Positions 1-13,839 are shown, counted from the stretch's first letter. The stretch: 64,000 nt of DNA from Gorsachius magnificus (GCA_034008185.1 CM067095.1:5626610-5690609); one strand, 5' to 3'. Notes: generated by a model from the sequence alone, not told the origin. Program-made: numbers and translations.

Positions 1-3000
1 ATACATAAATCTCTCTGTTCCTGTGGCTCAGTTTTCAGATTTTCTGGGTTTTGTATGTGAAATTTTTCCAACTATGTATCATCAGCTTGGTCTTCTCCGT
101 CAGCCTTTATCATCCCTTACAGTTCTTCTGAAAACTCCCTGAAACAGAGAGACTGAGGCAGCTGCCAAACGATGTCACAGCCTTCCAAGGGTGGGATTCT
201 CTGCAGAGAGCACCCCCATGCCAAGACTGCCCCCCCTTATTGCTATTCTAGCAATAATAAAGATGAGAACATCAAGCTGAACCACTCTACCACACCAGAA
301 GAGCTGGGAGGAAAAGGAAATGTCTGCATGCTTGACTTTTTTGGCTTCCTTGGTTTAGTTCAAAGGCTTGAGAGAAGGATGCTTGGAAAACAAGAATCCC
401 ACCCCATCATTTGCGTGACATCTGGGGGATTCACTGACAACTCTTCCACGGTAATGCTGCTTCCCATTGCGATCTCTCTGGTTTCGTTACTAGGTGGCCA
501 CATCTAATACAAGCCTGCCAGGAATGCCACTGATCCCTGTTAGAGCACTTAGTCAACAAAAAGTTATTGCCAGCTTCTAGGTAACAACCCCCCCCCCCCC
601 GCCCCCAGCTCTATCAATGCTTACTTTTTTTCTCAAGTTCAGTTTTGGTAAGGAACACGTGGCATCCAGCTAGAAAGTTTTTCCACTACGAACTGTGCTT
701 TCAAGGAGAGTGATTCACAAATGAAAAAGGGAAAATATAATTCTGAAAAACAGGGAAAATGGAGTAGCAACAAAGCTCCTGAGCAAAAGTGAGAGGGTTT
801 TCCATTTGGCCAATAGATTACAGGTTAAACCTGAAACCTGTCACTTGGTTAGATATGTGTGTGAGCGTGTGTATTTCTATGCTTTGTCAAAGGCAAAAAA
901 CCACAGAAAGCTTCAGTTTTGAAGGCTGTCTTCCCTGGAGGGGTTCCAGTTTGGATGCTGACTGCTACTAATAGACTATCACATCAAGAGAGACAGAAAG
1001 CACACAACTCGCTGAGCACTGGTGCTTCCCAGGTTGTCTCCTCCTTTCCCTGTCTCCTTCTCAACAGCTACCGAGCAAGTGAAGTTTCCAAAACACAAGC
1101 AGAACTTACACAAGTGTGAAACAATAAATCAAGTTTGCCTCACTTCGGCAGTAGTCTGCTTTACAAATTTGCACCCCGTTTGGGATGAACGTGGATGTAT
1201 GTATTTCACACGCAGAGGCAAGCAGCGGTTAACGGGAGCCCTGCCATCTACTCACTGCAGCATGTGCATATTAATAGACAATAAATCGCTATTTGGTAGA
1301 AATATATATTTTACACATAGCTTAATATATGTTCATAAAAAAGACTGAAACTTGTTAATCCTTCGGCCAATTTCAAAAATTCCAGTACAGTTTTGGAGGA
1401 GCCGGTATTTCATTGTAGACTGGAAAAATCTCTGCAAAAGGGAAAAATAACCCTCAAAGAGCACGAATAGTACAAATTACAGAATACATTTTCTGCAATT
1501 CTCCAAAACTTACCTGGAATGCTACTTAAAAAAAAATGGTAAGGTATAAGATTACGTGGAAAAATTTACACACCTTTCACATGTTTTTTAAAGTCAGCAT
1601 TTTTGTAGGAATTTTGCAGCATACATAATAAAAGTGCAGCAGAGAGACAAGCTATTTCAAATAGCCTCAATTTTTTCATTAAGATTGCTCATTCAATTTT
1701 CCTCCAAATCTTTTCATAACAGCAGCCAGTCTCTTTCCTGAGTTTTTATAAGTTTTGTATGGTCAAATGTCTCAAGAAGTAAAAACAATAAGTGATGGTC
1801 TAGTGGACTTACTGCAGCCAATAAAAAAGGAGCATTTATTCCTTAATTAGTGACTTCAAGAAATGCCAGGTCTGTAAGAGACAATCAACACAGGATTCAT
1901 CCAGCCAATGTAACTGCAGGCGCCCGGTCCTTAATCTGGCCAGTCCTTCCTTTTGCTTCAGCCGTACTCACGACCAATGAAACAACTACACCATATTCAA
2001 CTGACATTTTGAACACTAGAAAACCACAGTCGCACCACCAGTTAACCATTACCATGCTCTAAACTCTTATAATACAGTAATATCTACGTGGCAAACTTCT
2101 GCACATTGTAGACAGATGGGTTTTAAATGAGAGCACACACCAAACCAGATCTCTGAGAACCTCTGCTCCCAGGAGGCCGTCCACAGCCGACCTACGACGT
2201 TGGAGGGAACAGCCTGGTGCTCTCGTTCGCAGGCCATCATACCTTCATTAACTGATGACTGTACATGAGCACAGCCAAGAAAGCAACCATAGACAGTGCT
2301 GAATCTGGAAAGCGTGCTGCATGAAAGACGTGGTTAACTCCATGTATTCAACCAGATCAAAGATTTCTAACTTAAACTTTCAACATGTCTAACTTCACAG
2401 CTGTTCCCTTTATCAGCTTGCTAGGAAAAAGTCTCCATGGATCAGTGCCATTCTTCGTAAAACCTCAATTGCTCTGCAATAAAAGAGGTCTAATTTTTAC
2501 AGTAAAGTTCTGCTTATATTTAGTATCAACATCTGACCACAAGTGCCAAATATAAAAGTTACTGGGACTCGCTTTAATTGCATTTGTGCTCTCTTTGTGA
2601 GCCAAATCCTTCAGCCTTACTCAATGCATGCTCAGGCAACTATGACATTAGCCTCTACCAGTAAATCCTTAACCTCCCTTCCATGTGGAAATCCAGCATT
2701 ACCTTCCACCGCTTTAGATTGGAACGAAACATCCTTCACATGTAAAATTCTACACGTAATATTACACTACAAGAGTAATACTCTACGTCAGTTGTCCTCC
2801 TTTTAAAAGTTTCTCTAAAGCAAGAATAAATATAAAAAAATATGCACCAATTCCTTTCTCTCCTGCTCTCCTCCTCTTGAAGAGTTCTTAAAGCCAATTA
2901 AGACACCGTTAAACAGTCAGGCCCAGCAATGTAAGACAGAGCACCATGGAGAACCTACAGCACTACTGCAACCGCTCGTTAGAGCAAAGGCCATAATCCC

Positions 3001-3690
3001 AATTAAGGACGCTCCCTGTTTAAGCAGTGCAAGCAATTGGAATCCTTCCGGCACTCAAGACTCTGTGTGCCCCTGGCAGGGATGAGGGGGCTGTGATCCT
3101 GTTTGGGAGTGCAAATAAAGCCTCTGATAGTTGGGTGCAAACAGGCTTTCCATTTACTTTTTCATCTCCCAATATTTAGTTTAACTACCTGTGTTAAAGC
3201 TGGGACGAACGTTTTCTGCTAAGTGCATTCATTTGCAGGCCCATCTCTTGCCCAAATACCTATAGTACAGCAACAGTTTCATGTTAATGCACATCTTGGT
3301 TAAATAAACCAGTTTTCCAGGCTGCTAGGTTTTCATTTACATTTCTGCTAGATTAGCCTGAGCTATGGAACTGAACACCATGTATGCTGGGAGATGGGAA
3401 GAGGTAAATTAGTCCTTTCTGTACAACTTCCTACCGAAGAGCCACCTGGCTCCACCAGGTCCCAGCCACCTGAGTTGCCCATGACCCTCTCTGCTTTGGG
3501 GGGAGAGAGGTGAGAGCAGTGCTGGGGTGAGCACACCGGCTCAGTGGGCTGGGGCTGTACACAAACCACCCTCTCCCGTGGCATACAGGTACCAGCCTCA
3601 CCTTAATGGGAGATAACGTGGGGCGCTTTCCTTGGGGTTTGAACTGGGATGTTTACCAACCTACCTGAGGCAGTCACCAGGAGGGGAAAA
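1..3690. other. Non-coding, AT-rich DNA
   Basis: I see no gene here. Open frames reach only about 110 codons, overlap each other and give peptides with no domain, signal or repeat pattern. A good splice-donor-like sequence on the minus strand (CCAG then GTAAGT, around 1507-1516) has no credible exon or acceptor upstream of it. Apart from a poly-C run near 590 and short A/T runs, the stretch has no recognisable repeat. It is best described as intergenic or intronic sequence. Confidence 0.75.
588..606. repeat. Poly-C tract
   Basis: Thirteen C bases in a row are followed by one G and five more C bases. This is a simple homopolymer tract, prone to length change and sequencing error. No function is implied. 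Confidence 0.95.
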
Positions 3691-3699
3691 AAAAAAAGA

Positions 3700-3808
3700 A
3701 GGAATGATAATAAAAGGTTGATTAATTATGTGCAATAACTGGGACAGCATATCATGAAAATTCCATTCTTGTTTACTCAGCTAATTCACTTTTTATGAGT
3801 GTTTAGGC

Positions 3809-3857
<49 letters not shown>

Positions 3858-4020
3858 ACTGCAGCCTAATAGCCTGTACAGTGGCTGCCTTTATGAGTCT
3901 GATGGTGAGTTAGAGACCCATTAAACAAATTTATACACAGCTGTAGCAAACATTACATTTCCAGAGATGTTACATTACATGCTAATATTTTCACAGCCTT
4001 GAAACATCATTCACTGGTTT
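3700..4020. promoter_or_regulatory. Candidate conserved non-coding element, homeodomain-motif rich
   Basis: This stretch has no open frame and no repeat signature, but it is crowded with ATTA/TAAT homeodomain cores. Examples are GATTAATTATG near 3719, then CTAATTACCC, CAATTAACG, CAATTAAG and CCTAATAGCC between about 3826 and 3872, and CATTAAAC and GCTAATATT further on. Mixed, non-repetitive sequence of this kind is typical of vertebrate developmental enhancers. Sequence appearance is the only evidence. AT-rich DNA contains many such cores by chance, so the call is tentative. Confidence 0.35.
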
Positions 4021-4029
4021 AGTGAATAG

Positions 4030-6292
4030 AGTTTGCCAGTTTGCTCAGCCGAGGTCTGACAAAGGGAAGGTCTCTCGCATTTTACCAACAGCTATTACCC
4101 AGGGGTAGAAGAGAAGTGGGGCTCTGTATTTCAAAGCTGCCTTGAAAAATCAGGTGACTTTTAACCAGGGTGAGTAACATTTACCTTAAAACTTTTGCAT
4201 TTTGCCTTAATTTAGGAAGAAATCACAGTCCAGTCATTTTCAACACATAAATGTACTTTTTTAAAGGAGGCTAAGACGCGCTCTGCAGCAGGTGACATTG
4301 TATGGGAATTTTTAGGTGTGCAATCAGGTGGCGAAGGTGAGGATGCTATACTGTGTAAAGGGACAGACATTTCTGTGAACTCCTCTAGGCAGATGGGACT
4401 ACCTGTGATGAAGCATGACGTCCCTGAATTATTGTCTGGTATTAGAAGTGGGCTCTCCCCTTCTGAGCAGTACCAAGACACAGTGGTGTGAAAGCTAAAG
4501 GCACAGTTTTGGTCTCAACACCTGAGCTCTCTTCTCTTCAATGATTACATCAAACCCATGGTATTATAACTGTATTTCAGTGTGGTTCAATTTTCACATC
4601 AATAATGGGTGTATCTTTTAGGGCAATTTTGATTGCATGGAGAAAAGCTTTATTTTTAAAGCATCCATTTCATCTTAGTTAAAGAAAATGTATTTTTTCT
4701 GAGCGAGACTAATTGAAACTCAAAATAGATACATTATTTATTTCTGCCCATACAAGACAGGTTTCCATTTATCTACTAGCACACATAAAACGTTAGATCA
4801 CCTCTTTCACAGGCATAGTATGGCTTAAAAACACACTGCAATATGTAAATAAGAAATGTTTCATAGACCAAAATAATGTCAGCAGCACAGTTCTGCAAGC
4901 CTGCTGTATTTCCCGAGTAGCTCCACAGAAAAGCGCAGTAAGCAGTAAAGATTACCGGGTATATTGGTGGCCTGACTCTAACTTGATGTTAAAGATAAGC
5001 CATTATTTGGAAGTCCAGGAGCTGGAAGTATCTATTTTTTCAAGCTGCATACACACATCAAACCTTCAAGCCGGCATCATCACAGTCCTGCTGAAGTCCA
5101 TGAACCGCACTGATTTATAGCAGTCACTAAAGGTCTGGTTCCTGCACGTTTGTTAATAAATATAAAGACACACCTGTGTTAATGAATTCGAAAGCATGAG
5201 GCTATCTCATTTGTCTTATGGATAAACAGAGTTCTGCTCACCCCGAGCCTTACGGGCACTTCCCCAAGCAGAATTGCTAATGAGGCCCCGTTGCCTTTGG
5301 CCTGTGCTCAGAGTTCCTTCTTGTGCAAATTCTCTGATATCTAATAAGGCATAAGCTTAAGCTGCAACATTTTCTCTAGTGGGAATATTGAAGACAAATT
5401 CTTTTTTTTAACGCACTCCCCCCAAACACTGCAAGAATTTACTGGTTTGGAGATGTTTATTGTTCCATCAAATTTGATGGACCAACTCACTGATAGGCTT
5501 AAAAAACTAATTAGAATGGGGGAAGCAGAGACAGACACAGAAGGACATGCGTCTGCATATGTCTAGGCTAAAGGAGAAACCTAGCAATCTCCTTTTGGGG
5601 TAGATGGCTGCATGGATGAGTGTATCAAGATAGGTTTTGTAAGGTATTTAAAAGCAGCATGGCACAGAAAAGGTATGGAAAAACATCAGGTGACAACAGC
5701 ACAAAGCCAGAGCAATCCTCATCTGGAGACTGTAAACAGTGTAGGGAGATAAACGGTCAGCCAAGATGAAAAATGTGAAAAACAAACCTGAAGGCAACAA
5801 ACAAGATTCAAAGCAACTCCATCTCACCTAAAAAGGGACATCTTTTAATCATATTAATGCTTTCTTAGAAACTTCATCACCCACCAGCCACTCAAACTTG
5901 CAACCCAGCAACGCCTGTTTTTGATTGAACAGTGTCTCCCAACTCTATCTTTAGTCTTTCATTTTTTAATTCTAGTTTTTATTAAAGAAAAGGTCTTACC
6001 TGGCCTGTTTTGTATTGTTCTCTCCACTCTCTTTTTTTTAATCTAAAGTAATTTCAAAGACTGAGCGTCAGATATCAAACCCAATATCCTTTTTCTCATT
6101 AGCACTTTTCCCGTGCAGACCTTCAAATGCGGTAATAATTAATGAGTCTGTGTCAGAAAATGAATAAAAGATGGCTCAGATGCTTCACTGTTCAGGGCTG
6201 ACCTTTAGCTGAGTCTACTGTATTAATATATTCTTGTGTTGTCAGACTCAAAGAGCTAACTGCCTTATGAATTATTTATCAACACAAAAAGT

Positions 6293-6328
<36 letters not shown>

Positions 6329-8265
6329 CTCTGTGTCACAGCAAAGCCTGCCTGCACTGCATAATTGAATTTTAGTTTTAGACAAGCAATCAAAGCACAA
6401 GTCGCTGTTGTTGTAAGTGTGGCTGCCTATGATAGCAAGAGGAATGGCTGCTCTTTTTGCACATCTGGTGCATTACAGGCAGTTCAGGTTTCTGTGAGCA
6501 ATAAGCCCGACTGGAGACAAATGTGGAAGGGGTTTGAAGCAATGAGAAGCACTGTGGCTCCCTCCTCCCCAGAACGATTCTAGAAGCTGAACTGCTTATT
6601 ATCCTGCTATTGGTATTTCTAATTGGGGCCGGTATGGAAATGTGTTGTGCTTTCTCCACTTTCAACATACTGAGGGGTTGCCTGATACACCTGAATCACA
6701 GGGGATGAGGCCGGGAAGACTGTCCAAAGGCTCTGACGCTTGGTTCTGCCCTTCCAACTGTCTCTCTCAGATGAGAGTCCATCGATCTCCCTGCACTGCC
6801 CTGGATGCTCCCCAAGTGCATGAGCTTCTGCAAGTCCGTCATTTGCAGCCATTGTAACAGTGGGTTCCAACTGCTATCCCCAGCCAATTTTGAGCAGTTG
6901 TCAAATTGATTTACAGGTTAGGCTTAATTTGTATCGTACTAACCCTATCAAGACCTAAGATACAAGGGCTCACTTAGGACTTGTATTCACAATTGTTCCC
7001 TCCAGAAGAGTCTTGGGAAATTATGCTTGTGCTGGACCAAGAGCAGAGACCTAACTACGCGTGTGCAGGAGGGAAATACCTCTATACCCTGGTGGAATAC
7101 ACCAGCCTCCTTTCACAGCTCCAGCAAAATCAGCACCAGCCTCATACTTTTTTTTTTTTCTAGTTCACACTCAGTGACTGAGGTTTGTTCATCCCTGAAG
7201 AAACAGTTCAGAGATTATCAACAGAGCATGAGGGCCTTATAGAAATGAGACATGGCTTTAGGCTCTAAATCCTGGAACAACTCAGCTGAACAGCAGCTTT
7301 GGTAGTTTTCTCCCTCCATTCTCAGAGTCAGCAAGGGCAAGGAGAGAAGATTTAAATCCCTTTGGTGCTTTCCCACCTAAGTGAAGAATGAAGTGGGAAC
7401 TCTTTAAACTTACAAAGATATCTTTTCTTTCTTTTCTTGGGAGCTTAAACCCAGAGGCTGAATGAGAACCAAGAGAGCCCAGCACAGGGAGAGGCTGCTG
7501 CTGATAAATGTCCAGAAGAACTCTGGTCTGAACAGAGATGATGGAGAAGCACCAAGAGCTCAGACAAGTGACCATGCTGCTGAGGAGAGACAGACAGACA
7601 CCCCATGAAGCACAGAAGCTGCAGCTCATTCAGCTACTTCAAGGGAGAGTAACCCTACACAAAGAAAAAAGGGGAAAAAAACCCCTGAACCCTGTAATTC
7701 AGCTCCCCATCACCTCGGTGGCCTGATAAAGTGAATGAGTTTGACTACACCTGGAAGACCTGCTGAGGCCTCATGCTGAATCTCTCCTCTCTGGCTCAGG
7801 AGCTACAACTCCTGCTGGGGATGTTGGGATCCAGATCAAAACCTCTGAACTACAGGTACTTTAACTGTGAGGCAGGAAAGCTGTGTTTTTACAAAGCTAC
7901 CAGCAGGATCTGGATGCTTAATTCAAATTAATGGAAACTGGGTGCCTTAATCCCCAGAGGCTTTGAAAAATTTTAATAAAAAAGATCTTCACCATCTCTG
8001 AAGTGGGGAATGAGTATTACCCCATACCTAATGACTGACCTGGCAATCAAATGTTCACTCTTCCCAGGAGCTGTGTGTATCACACCTTTGCTACACGAAA
8101 GCAGACGACTACAAGTGTTTTAATCCGAGCTGAAAAGCGCTGAGCTTTGCGGGTGTTAGACTATGTGATTCTGGGTTTTCCGTTCAAGACTGCCAGCCAA
8201 GTTTCAATGGAAAACAAGACATGACATTTTTCAACACTCTGCTAACTCTTCTTAAGACTAATCTT
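4030..8265. other. Non-coding DNA, no gene recognised
   Basis: I see no exon, RNA gene or clear transposon here. The interval 6390-6870 has overlapping frames on both strands (up to about 90 codons), but their peptides look random. A minus-strand donor-like site near 5998 (CCAG then GTAAGA) lacks a matching acceptor. The 7440-7800 stretch is purine-rich and could belong to a non-coding transcript, but nothing in it proves transcription. Confidence 0.7.
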
Positions 8266-8269
8266 TTAT

Positions 8270-8470
8270 AGGCACTGGGATCTTCAGAGCAGATTTTTTT
8301 TCTGTAGTTGTTTTTATTTTTACCCTGGAGCCTATGATGGAATAAATCAGTCTTTGCCAAACCAGATACTTTTCTTTGGCAGACATTTGCATATTAAATC
8401 TAAAATTGTTTGCCATGACACAGTGAAAAGCAATTCTTGAAAGCCACTTCACATCCTTCCTGCAAGATCT
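8270..8470. promoter_or_regulatory. Possible regulatory element with POU octamer
   Basis: This AT-rich, non-repetitive segment contains an exact octamer ATTTGCAT at 8385-8392, directly followed by an ATTAAA stretch. The octamer is the classic binding site of POU-family factors (OCT1, OCT4, BRN). The flanking sequence resembles conserved non-coding DNA. A single octamer is expected by chance about once in every 33 kb when both strands are counted, so this is weak evidence. Confidence 0.25.
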
Positions 8471-9087
8471 CACTAGCACCTCTGTAAGTAACACCAACCT
8501 GTTTTTTTGGAGACCCAATAACCTGGCACATTCAGCTGTTCCTTGTACCGTTAGTGCTCAGAGCAAAATCGATGATAAAAGGTCTGGAAGACACGCACTT
8601 CTGCAGTAAATCCGTAAGACAGCTCAGGTCTCCCTTCAATTTGGTATTTATTAGTTTTTTCCCCAAACACAGCAGAAGATGGTGACAACTAGTTCCCATC
8701 TGTACATGCCTGCTCCCGAGCTATGGAAAATGATTCCACAGGCCAACTGGAAGCTGAATAGTTTATACATGAGCCAAACAAATGAGGTTTAAGGATGACT
8801 GATACGCTGGGATTGACTCTTTGCCCCTGCCGAAGGCTCGCGGAGGGTATATCCTATGCAGCGGGTTGCAATGTTGGCAAAGAGGTAAAAATAGCTTCTT
8901 GCTTTATAGCTATTGCACCGGCATGGTGACCTGCTTCGAATCCCATTGCTTTCTGTGTCCCAAACTCTCTCTGTTGGTTGGATAAAATATGTTACAATTG
9001 GGGATATTATTATTTTTTTTAATCTTCCACTTCAATATACCAGACTAAGCTAGTAAAAAAATGAGACGGTCATGCTCTTTTAAAATA
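8471..9087. other. Non-coding DNA, nothing recognised
   Basis: I see nothing specific in this stretch: no repeat, hairpin or reading frame worth noting. A short T-run occurs near 9013. Confidence 0.7.
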
Positions 9088-9089
9088 AC

Positions 9090-9260
9090 AAAACACCCAC
9101 CCTGGCAGTTACGACATAACCCGGCAGATTTTTCTTGTTACTTTGCTGTTTTAAGTGCCTCACTCAATGTGAATCCAATTACCCAGGCCTTTGTTTTCTC
9201 TAACAAAGGGACTGTGTTTCGGGGCTCCGTCTCATCTGGCTTTAATCATCTCTCATGAGG
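9090..9260. promoter_or_regulatory. Candidate regulatory element with paired SOX/TCF-type sites
   Basis: A perfect inverted repeat, CCTTTGTT (9188-9195) and AACAAAGG (9202-9209), is separated by six bases. Each arm matches the (A/T)(A/T)CAA(A/T)G core bound by HMG-box factors of the SOX and TCF/LEF families. The arms point away from each other. The flank holds CCAATTACCC (homeodomain core) and GGCTTTAATCATC. The combination suggests an enhancer-like element, but function and conservation are inferred. Confidence 0.35.
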
Positions 9261-12200
9261 GGAGCTCACTAACAACCACCTTGGGATACCTTTTATGACA
9301 GATTTGGGAAGGCGCATGAAAGAAGGGGTGGTTTGAAGAAAGAGGAGACGAGGTAGATTTGCCCCCCCTCTTTTTTTTGTTGGTTTTTTTTTTTTGACAA
9401 GTGCATAGGCTTTCCACAGAGCTCCAGTAAACCTGAGCATGACATACCCCCGGCCACGGATGGAAATGATTTTCGAGTGGCTATTTTTTTGGACTGAACC
9501 GTGGCTTATTTTAGAAGTCTCCAAAGTCTTCTGAAAGAAGGAAGGAAAAAAGCCCAGCTCTGGATCTTCCCTGGCCCATGTGGCAGAAAATTACCCGCTT
9601 TACTACTACGAAGGCCTGTGCCAGTTGGCCAGCCTGGACAGACGTGTTTTCTTTTCCCTTTTAGGCCTAGTCTATAACAGATTTTTCCTCATAAAACTTA
9701 CAACTGGTGCAGCTCTTCTCAAGTTTAAAAAGCAAAACTTTTGAAGTCTGTAGGACTCAATTAATGTGGCTGAGCACAACAGATCCTTCAAGAGACTCAA
9801 GGAAAGAGACTTTCCTCTGCTAGAAATGGGAATTTCATTCTCTCCCCGTTCATCGCAGGAGGCAATCGTGATTGCTCAAGTCACGCTTTAAAAGTAATCA
9901 TTTCAATACTAGACTAGTAAACAAAGTCTTATTCCATCCTGAAATACTGTATTTAAAAGGGAAAACCCTTCCCCAAAGCAATCTTTCCCTGTTAATTGCA
10001 GTGTAAAAGACCATCAAACACACTGTTAGTATTATTTTCTCAATGTTGCATGTAAAATTTACGGTGCAATTTCCATTGTATTCAATAACCAGCACAAGAA
10101 CTAGCGCTAAGCCTAGAAAAGCTTGTTTTAATCACATATTAATCTCAGTAGTTTTGTTTTTATTCAGTTTATTAATTTTTTTCATAGGGACATGAGCAGG
10201 CTACATCAGTTCCCAAATACCTGATAGAGAAAAATACTCGTTTCTGGGTCAGTCCTTTTTCCCTGCATGTGACGAGGACAGGAATCTGCCAATTTTCCCC
10301 TCTCTCAACATTTTGGTAACCCCAGCAAATGGCCCACAGCTACACAAAGTCTTCTGAAGATTGGTCTATCGTCTCAAAGGTTCCTGGCTGTTGCAGAACT
10401 TGCTCTCAGAAGCCATCATCCCCGTTGTGTATTAGGGGAAAAAGAAACCCCCAAACAGCTGTAATGACAAAAACCTCATTTTTTTTTTAAAAAAAGAGGA
10501 GTACAGTAGAGAACTGTCCAACCTTTGATGAGAATCCCAGATGTTTTCTGAAGCCCTGGGAAATAAGGAAAATGAGGCAAACACTCAGTAAGAAGTAGCA
10601 GCCTCTGGACCCTGCTACCCAGCTTTGGCTTTTGACTAGTTAAACTGGGATTTTTGGGAAGAACTTCATCACCTCACAGTGTTTGCAGCATCACAGCTCT
10701 GGATGGGATCATCTAGTCCCTCCTTCCTCTCAACAGGATCAACTACCAGCTGCTCTTTGCTGGAAGAATGGTGATCTACCCCAGCACCTCTCTGCCCTTA
10801 CCTCTGGAAAGTTTTTCATAGTGTCCTCATGTATTTTTGCACTCTGTTTTGCCTCTGGGTTTGAATGGTCATTTTAGATGAATACAACCATTCCCAAAAC
10901 ACATGGGAGCATTTTTGCTCTGGGCAGCCTATTCATGATTTCTTTTTGGGTCTGAAAACAACGCACAGACCTGTACCAGCCACAGCACTGCACTGACAAC
11001 CCCATACAAATCACAAGAGCTACTGTGTTAGGCTAATGCGGGCAATGACCCAGGCAACATGATTTACCGGTACAGTAACTATCATACATTTCACGTTGAT
11101 TTACTAAGTCCTTACATGAGCGCTGGAACTAAAACTTCCATTGGATGTTGCAGAACTCAAATGATAATTGCTTTGATCTACTCAGAGCACAGGGGCATCC
11201 CCAGGGCAGGGCCAGGTCTCCAGCTGAGCCAGACCATGGGCACAGCCCTAGAAGCCACTCCATTCCCGACCCTATCTCCTACCGATCGAAAATGCCCACC
11301 CAACAGCATGTAACATATAGGACCATAAAAAGCAATCGAGTTAATCACAGACTGAGAAAAATTAGCACGTTCCTTCTAGAACAAAGGAAAATGTTTACCT
11401 AGTTATGTGCTTTCCCACCTAGCTTAAAAAATTTGCTGAAATGGGATTGCTCCGCTAGGCTTGCAGAAACGTTCAGGGGATGTGAAACAACTGGGTTTAA
11501 AACCATAAATGTGCGAAGTTCAAAATCAGTATTGAAGCTTTTGTAGCTGAGAAACACTCAATTACTGTGAGCTGATGGATGCAGCTGAGGGTTAGTCATG
11601 ATGCTTCAGCCAAGACTTCAGGAGAGACTAAGCTGCCTGCCGTAGCCTATTATTATTTACTATTACAAAACCCAATCTTCTAAGCTTCAATGGACTAGCT
11701 TGAATTTTAAAAATTTTAGATTCTCTTCTTTATATATGTATTTGCAGGGTTTAAAAAAACCCCACTGCTCCACAGTACAAAGCCTATCGGGCAAAAACCA
11801 CTGGGATCCCAAGTGTTTAGCAGATGCAGGCACCTCCTAAGATTTTGACAAATGTTCCTAAACATCTCATACTCCTGGTTCCCCGCAACCCCCCGTACCT
11901 GTAGGTGACATCAACTGGACAGTGGAGCCACCCAGGCACAAGGAAGTTACGCCTTGGTTTAGTGTGGGTTTTTTTAAATATACAGGAAGATCAATGCAGT
12001 TTTTCCATAAAGCACTAATAATTCTAACTCTCACTATGAATAATTAAGAGCATTAATCATATTTCAGGCAAATATTTCCATACAGTCTATTAATATATCC
12101 CAATCAGATCAGAAAGACTCAAGACCAGTAATAACTGAGATTCTAAGCTCTGCTAAAAGCAGCCTTTTAAGACATACTGTGGTTCCAGATGTTTTGTGCA

Positions 12201-13835
12201 GCTATTTATTTAGCTTGTAAACAAGCCACCAAAAACATTCCACATAATGATGGGAGAACCGCAATTACATTGTTGTGGGGATTTACAAAGAGCTCAGCAT
12301 ACTTTTGTGATTTAGAGAAGAGAAATCTCTCATTCTTTCTGAGAGCTGATTTCCAGATTTATGTCTGTGCTGTGAAGCGCCCTGGGAATCATTAAAATGG
12401 TGACAAAGAAAAGTGATTTTCTTTATTAAAAGAGGAATGAAGGAGGGGAGGGCGAAATAAGAGAAGCCTCCCTGCTCTCCCCCCACAACAGATTACCTTC
12501 CTCCTTGTCAGAGATTTTATGCGGAGTCAAATGATCATCAGGTAGCATTGAAACTCTTTTGTTTCAATTTTTATGCATATTTATTAACAGCAAGTTGCTG
12601 GAACAGCAGCACTCCAGTTTATCCTACACCAGCCCGATCCCTTGCCTTACCAAACCCTGCTTGGAGAAGGGTACCACCAGCACGACTGCACCACAACATA
12701 TTGCCCACACAGTACCTTTAACGTTGCTGGTGCCAAAAGTTGGAGAAATGGCACAAAATTCACTACACACCACGGGGGCTCGTGCTATGCTCGCAGAGCC
12801 CTTGCTGCCATGTGTCACGTGCACGCAGACTAGCTCAGGACTACCGTAGCTGCTCCTTGCTGATGTTCTCCCCACTCTGGCCCAAGTGAAGATGCATGCT
12901 GCCACGGGGCCAGCCCCACTCTGAGGTTTCTGGATAATGACAACCACCCAACTGCTGGGACACCGTGTGCCATCACCCAGTGCATTTCGTTCTGTGTATT
13001 CGACAGCCATCGGGTAGCTACAATTCTTAACTGATACTGATTTAAGCCGGCCAGTGAAAGTGGAAATCTCTGCATCCCATTAGCAGTTCCCTGAGCTGGG
13101 GAGACCCCAGGATCATCTTATCTCATTTTGTGATTTGTAATACAAGCTAATCACTCCAAGCCAAACTGGGTTCAGCCTTCATCTCCAGATGCTGTCTGCA
13201 TCCTGCACAGGGTCACTCCAGTTCAATGTTCATGCCTTCTTCTGCTTCTACAGCATAAAAAATATAACCATTTATTCCTCTATAGAAAAAAGACCAAAGA
13301 ACCAATCCCCCCATTTCCAGCACTTCATATTTGCTGCTTTCATTCAAATCCAGCCTAATGGCTGCGACTCCAACCGCTAGCTCCAGGAAATTCTCTTGTT
13401 TACGCTCCAGGTCTCACACTTTGTGCAGCTGCGGGGGGTAAGCTCACCTTCGTGCTGCGGCTGACACTGCCTGCTGCTACTGCCAGCAACAGGGGAACAT
13501 CGCGTCCTCAAACCCTGCCCTGGGGTTTGGATCTAAAGGCAGCCACCTAAAAAACCAAACGCTGCTTAATTCAGCCTACAAGGACACAAACGTCCTTTTC
13601 TGAATTTAACTTTTTTGAACTATTTCAGCCAAAAGCCCAGGTTTTATAACTTCTAGGCGGGTGGCTCTAGCTGAAAATTAAGATTTTAATCTTGATGAGG
13701 GTGCAGAGCCCCAGGGCACTATCAGTCCCTGAGCTGCAGGTGACCTCCTCCCATGGATGGAGATCACTTGTGCCCAGTGCCCTCCCAGAGCCTGCTTCTG
13801 CGTCCCCCGGCTCCCAAGCGAGCGCTCGCTGCACA
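9261..13835. other. Non-coding DNA with one moderately GC-rich patch
   Basis: No gene is recognisable. Between about 12,600 and 13,080 the sequence turns more GC-rich and is open on both strands for 60-128 codons. Those frames shadow each other and their peptides match nothing I know. Short T or A runs occur at about 9370-9395 and 10,480-10,497. A faint similarity to the 3' end of an avian CR1 LINE near 10,710 was considered and not accepted. Confidence 0.65.
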
Positions 13836-13839
13836 GGTA

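Noticed and set aside
1500..1520. Strong minus-strand splice-donor-like site
   Set aside because: The nearest acceptor-like site would leave an 11-base exon, so it is most likely a chance match.
5990..6060. Minus-strand donor-like site CCAG/GTAAGA with possible acceptor upstream
   Set aside because: The acceptor lacks a polypyrimidine tract and the would-be exon has no coding pattern.
10690..10740. GGACTAGATGATC phrase on the minus strand, as in CR1 elements
   Set aside because: Isolated phrase, with neither the following CR1 3' end nor the octamer tail.
12624..13010. 128-codon minus-strand frame
   Set aside because: Random-looking peptide in a GC-richer patch, with plus-strand frames open over the same interval.
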